Source: an uncultured Clostridium sp.
GTDB lineage: Bacteria; Bacillota; Clostridia; Lachnospirales; Lachnospiraceae
DNA length: 64,000 nucleotides
Direction: 5' to 3'
Assembly: GCA_902496665.1 (NCBI GenBank)
Contig: CABVBU010000011.1
Location: 1-64,000 of the forward strand
Under the pieces are notes generated by a model. That model was not told where the DNA came from. It made no database searches and worked only from the letters and a program-made list of their open reading frames with translations. Within the stretch, counting starts at the first letter, position 1. Each line of letters starts with the position of its first letter. Positions 24,967 to 33,720 of the stretch are shown one piece after another. The position numbers and the translations under genes are program-made.

Positions 24967-25464
24967 ATGTATACGTTTACTGAGCGGTGTCATGAGTTTC
25001 CCGAGATGGAGTTAGAAGATGGAACTAAGAAAATATTTTTAAATATGACCAGCAAGAATGGACGGGATGAGCTTGTGAGTTTTCTTCAATATTGTAAAAA
25101 TTCTACGCTTGATAATCCGGAGATCACTGTGTTGGACAAGAGACTGCGAACGCTCGACTCTATCGTATCAGAAGTCAAGCAAACCGAAGAATGGGAGGTT
25201 GCACGTATGAGCATTTTATCTGCGGGGATTGAAATTGGTGAGAGAAAGGGCATTGAAATTGGCGAAAAGAAAGGCATTGAAATCGGCGAGAAAAAGGGCA
25301 TTGAAATCGGCAAAAAGAAAGGCCTCGAAATCGGAGTTGCCGGTCTGATCCGCATGGGCAAAGAACTCCATTTAAGTGAAGATGTCATTTTGGATCACAT
25401 TTGTAAAGGTTTTGATCTGGATCAGGCAACTGCAAGAGAATATCTTGATTCTTTTGAGAAATAA
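24967..25464 (+). pseudogene. 5'-truncated Rpn-family recombination-promoting nuclease
   Basis: The 165 residues match only the C-terminal part of the Rpn (PD-(D/E)XK nuclease, YhgA-like) family: YTFTERCHEFPEMELEDGTK followed by KKIFLNMTSKN. The N-terminal nuclease core is missing and 24780-24966 shows no frame for it. A stretch of KGIEIGE repeats follows (residues 86-123), then a short helical tail. There is no ribosome site at the first ATG. It is best read as a gene relic in an AT-richer patch after ilvE. Confidence 0.75.
25224..25340 (+). repeat. 24-bp tandem repeat inside the Rpn relic
   Basis: About five direct repeats of a 24-base unit (like GGCATTGAAATCGGCGAGAA plus AAAG) encode GIEIGEKK units. 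This is a common feature of Rpn-family C termini and can expand or contract. Confidence 0.85.
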
Positions 25465-25480
25465 TGATCTGCATTCATAA

Positions 25481-25530
25481 AAAGATCCGGGAGACCATCA
25501 ATGCATGATGGAATCCCGGATCTCTTTGAT
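25481..25530. terminator. Bidirectional terminator between the Rpn relic and dnaJ-like gene
   Basis: AAAGATCCGGGA and TCCCGGATCTCTTT flank an inner palindrome CCATCAATGCATGATGG. T and A runs on both sides fit termination of both converging genes. Confidence 0.8.
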
Positions 25531-25540
25531 TTTTCTTTAT

Positions 25541-26581
25541 TTATGCCGCATGGAATCTCCCATCCCGCCTGCAGATATCCTCAAACTCCTTAAGCTTCTG
25601 CTTTGCCTCCGGACTTAAGTCATCCGGAACCTGGATTCTTACGACGGCGTACTGGTCGCCGTGGATGGACGGGTCTTTTAAGGAGACGATACCTTTGCCG
25701 CGGAGACGGATCTTTGTGCCGGAGTGGGTTCCGGCTTTGATCTTGCAGACCACATCTCCGTATAACGTGTGGACCAGAGTCTCACCGCCGAAGACAGCTG
25801 TAGTGAACGGAACTTCCACATCGCTGTAGACATCCATTCCCTTCCTCGTCCAGCCCGGCTTCTCACCGACGGTGATCTTAAGAAGCAGGTCTCCTGCAGC
25901 ACCACCGCCGGTTCCCGGCATTCCTTTGCCTGCAAGACGGATGCTCTTTCCGGTCTCGATACCTGCCGGGATCTTAATCTTCAACGTCTGCGGCCTGCTG
26001 CCCGGCTGGTTCGGATTCTGGATCGTGATGGTCTTTTCGCAGCCATGAACGGCCTCATCGAAGGTTATCTGGACCTCCGCGTTTAAGTCGTTGCCGCGGT
26101 CAGAGAATCCAGAGTTCGAGAAACCGCTTCTGCCTCTTCTCTTTCCCCCAAACATATTTCCAAACAGATCGCCGAAGATATCATCCCCGTCACCGCCCTC
26201 AAAATGGAACTCATGATATGTTCCATCTCCAGAGCGGAAGGAGCCTGACCGGTATGCTCCGCCGGTACCGTTTCCGAAGCCGCCGAAACCTCCGAATCCG
26301 CCAAAACCTCCGGCACCTGCTCCGGCGCCCTGTCCGTAACCTGCCGTCTCATCAAAGGCAGCATGTCCGAACTGGTCGTAAAGTTTCTTCTTCTTCGGAT
26401 CACTCAGGACGTCGTAAGCCTCATTTACGTCCTTAAACATCTGCTCCGCAGTCTTATCGTCAGGATTGGAATCCGGATGATACTTCTTCGCTAATTTCCT
26501 ATATGCACGTTTAATTGCCGCAGCATCCGCGTCTCTCGAGATGCCCAGCACATCATAATAATCTCTCTTTGTCGATGACAT
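25541..26581 (-). CDS. DnaJ-family (CbpA-like) co-chaperone without zinc finger
   Basis: This 346-residue protein has an N-terminal J domain (about 8-72) with HPD at 35-37, a Gly/Phe-rich linker, and the two beta-sandwich substrate-binding domains of DnaJ (LNAEVQITFDEAVHGCEKTI onward). The four CxxCxGxG zinc repeats of true DnaJ are missing, so it is of the CbpA/DnaJ2 type. It would stimulate a DnaK partner, which is not in the window. The start at 26581 has GAGGTGG upstream. Confidence 0.92.
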   Translation of the reverse strand: MSSTKRDYYDVLGISRDADAAAIKRAYRKLAKKYHPDSNPDDKTAEQMFKDVNEAYDVLSDPKKKKLYDQFGHAAFDETAGYGQGAGAGAGGFGGFGGFGGFGNGTGGAYRSGSFRSGDGTYHEFHFEGGDGDDIFGDLFGNMFGGKRRGRSGFSNSGFSDRGNDLNAEVQITFDEAVHGCEKTITIQNPNQPGSRPQTLKIKIPAGIETGKSIRLAGKGMPGTGGGAAGDLLLKITVGEKPGWTRKGMDVYSDVEVPFTTAVFGGETLVHTLYGDVVCKIKAGTHSGTKIRLRGKGIVSLKDPSIHGDQYAVVRIQVPDDLSPEAKQKLKEFEDICRRDGRFHAA

Positions 26582-26607
26582 ATTCACCACCTCACTGTTC
26601 TATTTGT

Positions 26608-26636
26608 AATGTAACATATCTAATTTTCAATGTCAA
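26608..26636 (-). promoter_or_regulatory. Promoter of the dnaJ-like gene
   Basis: Minus strand TTGACA (26631-26636) and TACATT (26608-26613), 17 bp apart. No CIRCE element is seen. Confidence 0.7.
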
Positions 26637-26668
26637 GGGAGGTATGTGAATTTTTTGTGATATTTAAA

Positions 26669-26728
26669 GATCCCGCCGAAGAGCTTCATACGTACAGCAT
26701 CTGTGTACTTCAAACTCCCGGCGGGATC
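26669..26728 (-). terminator. Hairpin after the LytTR regulator gene
   Basis: GATCCCGCCG pairs with CGGCGGGATC (one arm offset by a base), with TTTAAA following on the minus strand. Inside, GTACAGCATCTGTGTAC forms a second stem. Confidence 0.6.
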
Positions 26729-26765
26729 TCTATTGTCGATATTTTTCTTACTATTCTAATGATTC

Positions 26766-27488
26766 CTATTTTTCGAAAATCTGCCTAAATTCCTTTACCT
26801 GCGTCCGCCCGATCGGCAGAGCCTCGGCATCGTAGTACTTCATCTTTACACAATATCCATTATTGTAGCTCACCTGCATCTCCTTCACATAGTCAAGATT
26901 GATCAGGTAGCTCTTGTGGATCCGGAAGAACCGGCTCTTTTTCAGGTGAGTCTCATAATTGTTCAGTGACTCGTTCTGCAGATAGAAGGATCCGTCCTTC
27001 ATATGGATCTTACAGGAACGCTTTTCCGTCTCGATGAACACGATATCCGCCACGTCAACGACCTGAAAGCTGGAGCCCACGTTCACCATGATCTTTCCGA
27101 TTTCATATCCGGGGCCGGCGGCCTTTTCCTTTATGTGTTCATGGACCCGCTCCATCGCCCGTTTGACGCGTTCATAGTCAAAGGGTTTTAAGAGATAATC
27201 CACTGCCCCGATCTCAAAAGCCTTTACCGCGTATTCCCGGAACGCAGTGGCAAAGATGATCAGCGTGTCTGGCTGCTTTCTCTTTATCATGGATGCCAGC
27301 GTAGTTCCGTTCATGCCGCCCAGATTGATATCCACAAAACACACATCAAAGTTCTCATTCTCCAGCATTGCAAGAAATTCTTCGCTTCCGTCGGCCTCCG
27401 CGATCTCCGCCTCCGGCTCACACTGTTCCAACAGATATTTGAGTTCGCTTCTTGCCGGACGCTCATCGTCAACTACTGCTATTCTCAT
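26766..27488 (-). CDS. LytTR-type response regulator
   Basis: This 240-residue regulator has a receiver domain with phospho-acceptor D53 (DVCFVDINLGG) and lysine in YLLKPF, and a C-terminal LytTR DNA-binding domain from about residue 135 (FIETEKRSCKIHMKDGSFY, FRIHKSYLINLDYVKEM). It lies 79 bases downstream of the LytS-type kinase and is surely its partner. GGAGGCATGAGGT precedes the ATG. Its target is probably the adjoining TRAP transporter operon. Confidence 0.93.
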   Translation of the reverse strand: MRIAVVDDERPARSELKYLLEQCEPEAEIAEADGSEEFLAMLENENFDVCFVDINLGGMNGTTLASMIKRKQPDTLIIFATAFREYAVKAFEIGAVDYLLKPFDYERVKRAMERVHEHIKEKAAGPGYEIGKIMVNVGSSFQVVDVADIVFIETEKRSCKIHMKDGSFYLQNESLNNYETHLKKSRFFRIHKSYLINLDYVKEMQVSYNNGYCVKMKYYDAEALPIGRTQVKEFRQIFEK

Positions 27489-27567
27489 ACCTCATGCCTC
27501 CCATTTTCTGTCAAAAACTCCGCTGTTCAAACAGCAGGCTGTTGTCCTCTGCTCTTCCAAAAGATCG

Positions 27568-29331
27568 TCAGCCGATTGCTTTCTCCTGCTGCGCGCTTCC
27601 AGCCGCGCTGTCCGGAATGTTCATCCGCACGTCCGTCCCTTCTTCGCTTGTCACGATCTGAAGTCCGTAGGACTTTCCGTATAAGGAGATCAGTCTCTGC
27701 TGCACGTTCATCATTCCGATTCCTGTGTGTTCTACTTTTTCCCCGCCGTACAGGCTCTGGACGATCCGGTAGTCCATTCCCGGTCCGTTGTCGATCACAT
27801 CGATCCTCGTGGACCGTTCCTCCCGTTTCACGTTTACGATGACCTTTCCGACTCCTTTTTCCCTCTGCATTGCCCCGTGATGGACCGCGTTCTCCACGAT
27901 GGGCTGTAAGATCAGATTCGGCACACAGCTTCGGAGCGCCTCCGGATCCGCATTGATCTCAATCGAGAGACGTTTTTCAAACCGCGCCTCCTCCAGCATC
28001 GTATAGGCTTTGACATGCTCCAGCTCCGTGTCCAGAGTTACCATATAATCGGTATCCTCCAGCATGCTGCGGAAGTAGGAGCTCAGTGCCAGTAAGAGCT
28101 CCCTCGCCTTCTCAGGCTTTTCCCGGCAGAAATAGGAGATCGTATTTAACGAATTGAACAGGAAGTGCGGATTGATCTGGGACTGCAGGGTCCGAAGCTC
28201 CGCTTTTCTCAGCTCTTCCTTCTGTTTCTCCATCTCAGAGAGCTTGATCTGCATCGCGAAGTGGTTTGCAAGTCCCGTGACAAATTCAATATCCGCACGG
28301 TAAGAATAGGCATTTTTCTTCACCAGCATCACAAGTGCCAGAACCTTTCCCTCATCGAGGAGGATCGGTGCGGAGATGATCACATTCTCCTTATAAAGAG
28401 GATAAAATCCGTCCTCCGGTAAGGGCACGCGGCTGATCCTCGTCGTCTTGAAGGTCTTTGTCGCGGATAAAAGTCTCGGATAATTGTTCTCTGTGAGAAC
28501 GATACTGGAAAATGCCCCGCTCCTTGCCAGAAATTTCATATCATCGATCAGTGCCGCGCCCTGACAGTGGTACTCTTCCATAATAATGTCTATGATCTTT
28601 CCCGCTGTCTTCCGGTCATTCTCCACAGAGCCCAGATACGGGGTACACCGCTCGGCGGTTCTCATGGCGAGGGAGACCTTGGAAGCGACCTTTAAGTCCT
28701 CCGTGTTGAAGATCGATTTAAAAACATTAAAGAAAATCACCATGCCGACGGAATTGATGATCACCATCGGAACGATCACGATCTTTACGATCTCAACGGC
28801 CGCATCAAACGGCCGGGTGAGAAGCAGGATCAGAACAATATGGATCATCTCGGAAATGAACGTGACTCCGAGCAGAAATGCATTCGAGTACTGGCGGTTT
28901 CCTTTCTTCTTCCAGCCGATAAAGGAACCGATGAGCCCGTGGATGATCGCGGAGAGCACACAGGCCACCGTGGAGATCCGCTCCGGGAAGATCAGATACC
29001 GGTGGGCCGCCGCGATCACTGTCGTGATAAAGCCGGAGACAGGCCCGCCCAGAAATCCGGCGGACAGAACACCGATCACCCGGGCATTCGGCAGCGCCCC
29101 TGTCACCTGGATCCCAATGTAATCAGAGATGATGCAGAAGACGCCGAAGATCACGCCGAGAAGCACCTTTTCCCAGAGCCTCTGCCAGACGCTCTCCCCT
29201 CTTCCTTCCTCACTTCCGCCCTCTTCATTTAAGAGAAGTCTCTGGACAAAGTCCATCTTCGTCATCATGAAGGCGAGCACTACCAATAGGCAGATGTTAA
29301 AGCAGATACTGTAAATAACATCAAGCAGCAT
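27568..29331 (-). CDS. LytS-type sensor histidine kinase (5TMR-LYT, GAF)
   Basis: This 587-residue kinase has an N-terminal 5TMR-LYT membrane domain (about residues 1-195, including GVFCIISDYIGIQVTGALPN), a GAF-like middle part, and a His_kinase domain with H389 in QINPHFLFNSLN and an ATPase part ending in GTGIGMMNVQQRL-like sequence (GIGMMNVQQRLISLYG). Related kinases sense extracellular small metabolites. AGGAGGAAACAAC precedes the ATG. Its upstream region holds a terminator and a complementary arm. The TRAP operon directly upstream is the probable regulon. Confidence 0.93.
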   Translation of the reverse strand: MLLDVIYSICFNICLLVVLAFMMTKMDFVQRLLLNEEGGSEEGRGESVWQRLWEKVLLGVIFGVFCIISDYIGIQVTGALPNARVIGVLSAGFLGGPVSGFITTVIAAAHRYLIFPERISTVACVLSAIIHGLIGSFIGWKKKGNRQYSNAFLLGVTFISEMIHIVLILLLTRPFDAAVEIVKIVIVPMVIINSVGMVIFFNVFKSIFNTEDLKVASKVSLAMRTAERCTPYLGSVENDRKTAGKIIDIIMEEYHCQGAALIDDMKFLARSGAFSSIVLTENNYPRLLSATKTFKTTRISRVPLPEDGFYPLYKENVIISAPILLDEGKVLALVMLVKKNAYSYRADIEFVTGLANHFAMQIKLSEMEKQKEELRKAELRTLQSQINPHFLFNSLNTISYFCREKPEKARELLLALSSYFRSMLEDTDYMVTLDTELEHVKAYTMLEEARFEKRLSIEINADPEALRSCVPNLILQPIVENAVHHGAMQREKGVGKVIVNVKREERSTRIDVIDNGPGMDYRIVQSLYGGEKVEHTGIGMMNVQQRLISLYGKSYGLQIVTSEEGTDVRMNIPDSAAGSAQQEKAIG

Positions 29332-29355
29332 GTTGTTTCCTCCTGTCTCTGACGA

Positions 29356-29510
29356 TCCCTGTTTTTCTATATCTGTCCGCAGCGGTCATTACCATCTGCG
29401 CAAAACATCCGATTCGGAACGTCTGCGCTTCCATCTGCGCGTGGCATGGATCACGGATGTCTGACGCCTAACCCGGCGTGTTCTAACGGATACATATAGA
29501 AAAACAGGGA
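29356..29510 (-). repeat. Inverted repeat spanning the lytS leader
   Basis: TCCCTGTTTTTCTATAT at 29356-29372 is the exact reverse complement of 29494-29510, with ACATCCG / CGGATGT repeated further inside. The far arm is the 3' arm plus T run of the TRAP-operon terminator; the near arm ends about ten bases before the lytS ribosome site. Confidence 0.75.
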
Positions 29511-29542
29511 CCGCCGCAGTAAATTTTCTGCAGCAGTCCCTG
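29504..29542 (-). terminator. Terminator of the TRAP transporter operon
   Basis: On the minus strand ACAGGGACTGCTGCAG pairs with CTGCGGCGGTCCCTGT, followed by TTTTCTATAT. Confidence 0.85.
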
Positions 29543-29568
29543 TGTGTTCATCGGTTATTTATGAAGGT

Positions 29569-31569
29569 CTACACTGCCGCCGGTGCACTCTTCTTTGCAG
29601 CTGCTTTCTGGAATACGAATACAACTGCGCAGATCACGATACCTGCGATATCTGTCACAAGACCGCTGTCGATCAGGAGATAAGCGCCAATGAGGCTGGC
29701 AATTCTCAATACGATGTTGACCTTTGTGAACAGGAAACCTTCGACTGCTGTACTGATTAAGAATACACCAACTGCAGCAGTTACTGCAACCTGAATCGCT
29801 TTTGCAAGCGGAGTATCAAGTAACAGAAGGTCTGTATTGTATACAAACATGTACGGAAGAATGAATCCTGCAAGCGCAAGCTTTACAGATGCCCATCCTG
29901 TCTTCATCGGACTGCCGCCTGCGATACCTGCTGCTGCGAAGGCTGCGAGGGCAACCGGCGGTGTCAGGTTTGCGAACATTGCAAAGTAGAAGCAGAACAT
30001 GTGGGCAACCAGGGCCGGGATACCAAGCTGTACCAGAGCCGGAGCTGCGATCGTGGATGTAATGATATAGGACGGGATACTCGGAAGACCCATACCTAAG
30101 ATCATGCAGGTGATCATTGTGAATACCAGTGTGAACATCAGGCTCTTTCCGCCGATGCTGATGATGGTATTTGCCATGTTCAGGGCGAAACCTGTGATAG
30201 AGCAGGAACCAACGATGATACCAACGCAGGCGCAGGCGATCGCTACGGATACGGTAGACTTCGCGCTCGCTACCATCGCATCAAGAATATCCTGGAAGGT
30301 CATTCTCGTATTCTTTCTGCACTGCGCCACAATGATCGTGAATACGATCGTATAGAACGCAGCCATGATAACCGTCTTTCCGGAGAAGAACAGCATGTAA
30401 ACGAGGAAGATGATCGGGAGTGCCAGATGACCGTACTCTTTCATGACCTGGGACATCTTTGGAAGCTGATCCTTCGGGGTTCCCTGCATTCCCATCTTCT
30501 CAGCCCTCATCTGGATCTGGAACAGGATGCCCATGTAGTAGATGACTGCCGGGATGATCGCGGATAAAAGAAGTTCGTTGTATTTCATGCCAAGGGTATC
30601 TGCCATGATGAATGCGGCAGCACCCATAACCGGCGGCATCAGCTGTCCACCGACAGAACCGGTCGCAACAACAGCACCTGCGAACTCGTCATCATAGCCG
30701 GATTTTTTCATAAGCGGAATCGTGAAGGAACCGGTCGTAACAACGACGGCTACGGCTGCTCCGTTGATCATTCCGAGAAGACCGGAAGCAACGACTGCTA
30801 CCTTTGCCGGACCGCCCTTTGTGCCGCCCGCGATGGCGTTCGCGAAGTCATTGAAGAACTGACCCATGCCACACTTGTTCATGACTTCACCGAAGGCGAT
30901 GAAGAGGAAGATGTAGGTGGACGCGACGTTGACCGACGATCCGTAAATACCTTCCGTGTTCGAGAAGAAGTGGCTCATTAACTTCTGCCATGTATATCCT
31001 CTGTGGAGGAAGATGCCCGGGACATCGATCGGAATGAGTCCCTGCTTCGTGCCCATTAAGCTGTAGATCATAAAGATAATGGAGATGATCGGGAGAGCCA
31101 TGCCGCAGACACGTCTCGTTGCCTCCAGAACGACCAGTGTTAAGAGGGTACCGATCACGACATCCATCATGTCCGGCTTTCCGGCGCGGTTGATGATGTT
31201 TACATAATCTACACACATATAGATCGGAACCGCGGCTGACAATGCGATAAATACATAATCATACCACGCGATCACTTTGCGGCTCGCTTTTTTCGTAGCC
31301 GGATAAAGCATGAAGGCAAGAATCAGGATCATGCCGACATGGATGGAACGATGCTTTAATGTTTCCGGCATGTAAAGGCCGGATGCGAAAATCAGATGAT
31401 ATAAGGTAACGATGATCGCGAATACCCGGTAGGCTTTCTTTAATATCGGGGATCCAAACTTTCTCGTCTTGCTCTCTTTATCAAACTGCTCGAGGAGTTT
31501 CTGTTTTTCTTCCTCGCTCATCTCTGCTTCCGCTGTACTGGGGACGATGTTTTTCTCTTTTTCGCTCAT
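29569..31569 (-). CDS. TRAP transporter fused permease (4TM + 12TM, TAXI type)
   Basis: This 666-residue membrane protein fuses the small and large TRAP permease subunits, as usual in TAXI-type systems. Many membrane segments are visible; the DctM part contains GSVGGQLMPPVMGAAAFIMA and GMGLPSIPSYIITSTIAAPA. It imports an organic acid by sodium or proton symport with the binding protein encoded two genes upstream. GGGAAGGGA precedes the ATG. The cytoplasmic N-terminal 40 residues are charged. The substrate is not known; glutamate and C4-dicarboxylates are examples for the family. Confidence 0.93.
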   Translation of the reverse strand: MSEKEKNIVPSTAEAEMSEEEKQKLLEQFDKESKTRKFGSPILKKAYRVFAIIVTLYHLIFASGLYMPETLKHRSIHVGMILILAFMLYPATKKASRKVIAWYDYVFIALSAAVPIYMCVDYVNIINRAGKPDMMDVVIGTLLTLVVLEATRRVCGMALPIISIIFMIYSLMGTKQGLIPIDVPGIFLHRGYTWQKLMSHFFSNTEGIYGSSVNVASTYIFLFIAFGEVMNKCGMGQFFNDFANAIAGGTKGGPAKVAVVASGLLGMINGAAVAVVVTTGSFTIPLMKKSGYDDEFAGAVVATGSVGGQLMPPVMGAAAFIMADTLGMKYNELLLSAIIPAVIYYMGILFQIQMRAEKMGMQGTPKDQLPKMSQVMKEYGHLALPIIFLVYMLFFSGKTVIMAAFYTIVFTIIVAQCRKNTRMTFQDILDAMVASAKSTVSVAIACACVGIIVGSCSITGFALNMANTIISIGGKSLMFTLVFTMITCMILGMGLPSIPSYIITSTIAAPALVQLGIPALVAHMFCFYFAMFANLTPPVALAAFAAAGIAGGSPMKTGWASVKLALAGFILPYMFVYNTDLLLLDTPLAKAIQVAVTAAVGVFLISTAVEGFLFTKVNIVLRIASLIGAYLLIDSGLVTDIAGIVICAVVFVFQKAAAKKSAPAAV

Positions 31570-31632
31570 ACAGATTTCCCTTCCCTTCGTTGTCAGAGTT
31601 GTTGTCGGTGTTTCTTCAGCAGTTTCCTTTTC

Positions 31633-32124
31633 TTATTTTTCAAAACCATTCCGGATCCTCAGCACCATTTTTACGTGATGCGGCATGTCAGAGCCCTGAA
31701 TCAGGAGCTCGCCATTCACCTTGATATTCTTCAGGGCTGTCTGGGAATTGATCCAGTTGAACTGTGGAAAGACGCTTTCGATCTCATCCATGTAGACGAG
31801 TCCGTCTTCGTAGCGGTATTTGCAGTCCATCTCCGCCGGGATCCCGGCACCGAAGCCCGCGACCGCGATGGTGTGGAGGATGAAGCTTCCGTCTTTCTGT
31901 ATCTCGTAATACTCGTACCACGGAATATGCTCAAAGGAATGTTCCCACTGGAAGGAAAGCTCGTCACCGGTCTTTACCGGGATCTCCCGGTAGACTTTTC
32001 CGGTTTCAAGCTCTTCGATCACCAGAATTTTTTTCTGCTGCCGTATAAATACGGCAGCAGAGATTGCTGTGATTACCAGAAGAACCGGAATCAGGATTTT
32101 TAATTTAGTTCTCAGGAGTCTCAT
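31633..32124 (-). CDS. DUF1850 domain protein of the TAXI-TRAP operon
   Basis: This 163-residue protein has one N-terminal membrane segment (ILIPVLLVITAISAAVFI) and an extracytoplasmic DUF1850 domain (FQWEHSFEHIPWYEYYEI). DUF1850 genes regularly lie between the TAXI binding protein and the fused permease, which is the order here; they may help dock the binding protein, but this has not been shown. The ATG at 32124 overlaps the end of the binding-protein gene by 20 bases, so translation is probably coupled. Confidence 0.85.
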   Translation of the reverse strand: MRLLRTKLKILIPVLLVITAISAAVFIRQQKKILVIEELETGKVYREIPVKTGDELSFQWEHSFEHIPWYEYYEIQKDGSFILHTIAVAGFGAGIPAEMDCKYRYEDGLVYMDEIESVFPQFNWINSQTALKNIKVNGELLIQGSDMPHHVKMVLRIRNGFEK

Positions 32125-33190
32125 AACCGTGATCCTGCCACCACTTCGCAGCACCGTCATGGAGCGGGATCTTTACATCGTCAACACCGAAGGAAACATC
32201 GATGTTCTTGTCTGCTGTGTTGTGGGATGCCTTGATGGTAGCGATTCCATCGTCGGAGAAGATGCAGTCAAGCATATCGTAAACCATGTCATCGGATACA
32301 TCCTTATTTACAAGCATGATATTGTAAACGAATACGCTCTCCACGTCCTCTTTGTTGTTGTATGTGTTGGCCGGGATCGTGCTTGCGGAGAAGAACGGAT
32401 ACTTCTCGATCAGGTTGTCTCTGCCTTCGCCATCGATCGGAACGATTACCATGTCGTAGCTGAATGCCAGCTCGCTGACGGTTGCGTTCGGAAGACCGGA
32501 GGTAACGAATGCCGCGTCGCACTGACCGTTCTTCATCTGGTCGATCGCTTCGCCGTAGGATAAGTAGTCAACATCACTATCCTCATAGGTCATGCCGTAT
32601 GCCTCGTAGATCATTCTTGCGTTTAACTCAACGCCGGAGTTCGGAGCACCGATACCGACTCTCTTGCCCTTTAAGTCCTCAACACTCTTGATGCCTGTGC
32701 TTGCTACAGTTACGAGCTGTACGTAGTTCGGCCAGAGTCTCATCATGGCTCTCAGATCCGGCTCTGCCTTCTCAAACGCACCAAAGCCCTCATAAGCCTG
32801 TACGACGGAGTCCTGCATTGCGATCGCAAGCTCTGCCTCTCCGTTTAAGATCAGGTTGATGTTCTCAACGGAAGCGCCGGTTGCCTGTGCGGATGTCTTA
32901 TATCCTGCATTTCCTAATGCGGTTGCAAATGCGCCGCCGATCGGGTAGTAGATACCACTCGTAGGACCGGTTGCGACTGTGACGAACTCTTTCGCCCTGT
33001 CAATGCTCACTGATGTGCTGCCCGCCTCTGCGCTGGAACCATCCGCCGCTTTCTCAGTTACTGCTGCCGCTGTTGTGTCAGCTGCTGCTGCGGTTGTCGA
33101 TGTACTGCCGGAACTGCTGCCGCATCCTGCAAGAGCTGCTGTCATTGTGAGTGCCATAGCTGCTGCTGTGATTCTTTTCACTAATCTCAT
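32105..33190 (-). CDS. TAXI family TRAP solute-binding lipoprotein
   Basis: This 361-residue protein starts with a lipoprotein signal (lipobox LAGC, Cys23), a Ser/Thr/Ala-rich linker, and the TAXI binding domain: VATGPTSGIYYPIGGAFATAL, IKSVEDLKGKRVGIGAPNSG and CDAAFVTSGLPNATVSEL are typical. It captures the substrate outside the membrane and delivers it to the fused permease. AAGGAGAGG precedes the chosen ATG at 33190. It is first in the operon and divergent from the AroD homologue. Confidence 0.93.
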   Translation of the reverse strand: MRLVKRITAAAMALTMTAALAGCGSSSGSTSTTAAAADTTAAAVTEKAADGSSAEAGSTSVSIDRAKEFVTVATGPTSGIYYPIGGAFATALGNAGYKTSAQATGASVENINLILNGEAELAIAMQDSVVQAYEGFGAFEKAEPDLRAMMRLWPNYVQLVTVASTGIKSVEDLKGKRVGIGAPNSGVELNARMIYEAYGMTYEDSDVDYLSYGEAIDQMKNGQCDAAFVTSGLPNATVSELAFSYDMVIVPIDGEGRDNLIEKYPFFSASTIPANTYNNKEDVESVFVYNIMLVNKDVSDDMVYDMLDCIFSDDGIATIKASHNTADKNIDVSFGVDDVKIPLHDGAAKWWQDHGYETPEN

Positions 33191-33553
33191 ACTGTTTACC
33201 TCTCCTTCTTTTTGTTTACCCGTAATTGTCCGGTCCCACCCGGAAATTACATACCCACTTTTCAAATGCTTCATATTCTTTATAAATATTTCACATTTCA
33301 TGTCTAAATTTTAACGTAAACGCAATTCTGATACAATGGGGTTCGTGCAAACTGCACAAAATCGTGTATGAATGGTAAAAATTGATGTGTGAAATGCAGG
33401 AATAAGACAGTTTTCCTGTGAATCTATATGATATTATTTTAACGATTCTTTGCACATCTTTACGATCCATCGATGAATTCGCTTGATCGGCGGGAATTGA
33501 TCGTTCCCGTTAATATATTGCTTTAAATTTTTAAACTTTAACGTATGTAAGTG
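33191..33553. other. Divergent intergenic region between TRAP operon and aroD homologue
   Basis: This A/T-rich stretch must hold the TRAP operon promoter; TTGCGT and A/T-rich segments near 33310-33330 are possible but no clean pair is seen. GTGCAAACTGCAC at 33346-33358 is a short palindrome. No gene is supported. Confidence 0.4.
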
Positions 33554-33582
33554 TTGACTTTTCTCTCTCCTGTCTTTATACT
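33554..33582 (+). promoter_or_regulatory. Promoter of the aroD homologue
   Basis: TTGACT at 33554-33559 and TATACT at 33577-33582, 17 bp apart, about 130 bases before the ATG. Confidence 0.8.
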
Positions 33583-33720
33583 ATGGACATAGCTGATCGC
33601 GCTTCACAGGCTTTGCCGATTTGGAATGCAGCGCACCGGCATTCCTGCTGCGAGATGCGCGTCATGCAGCGCATAGCCGAATATTACATCAATCATATAG
33701 AAACAGGGGAGTAATCGCTT

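Noticed and set aside
25224..25340. Possible CRISPR-like repeat array
   Set aside because: The units are contiguous, encode protein (KGIEIGE) and have no spacers.
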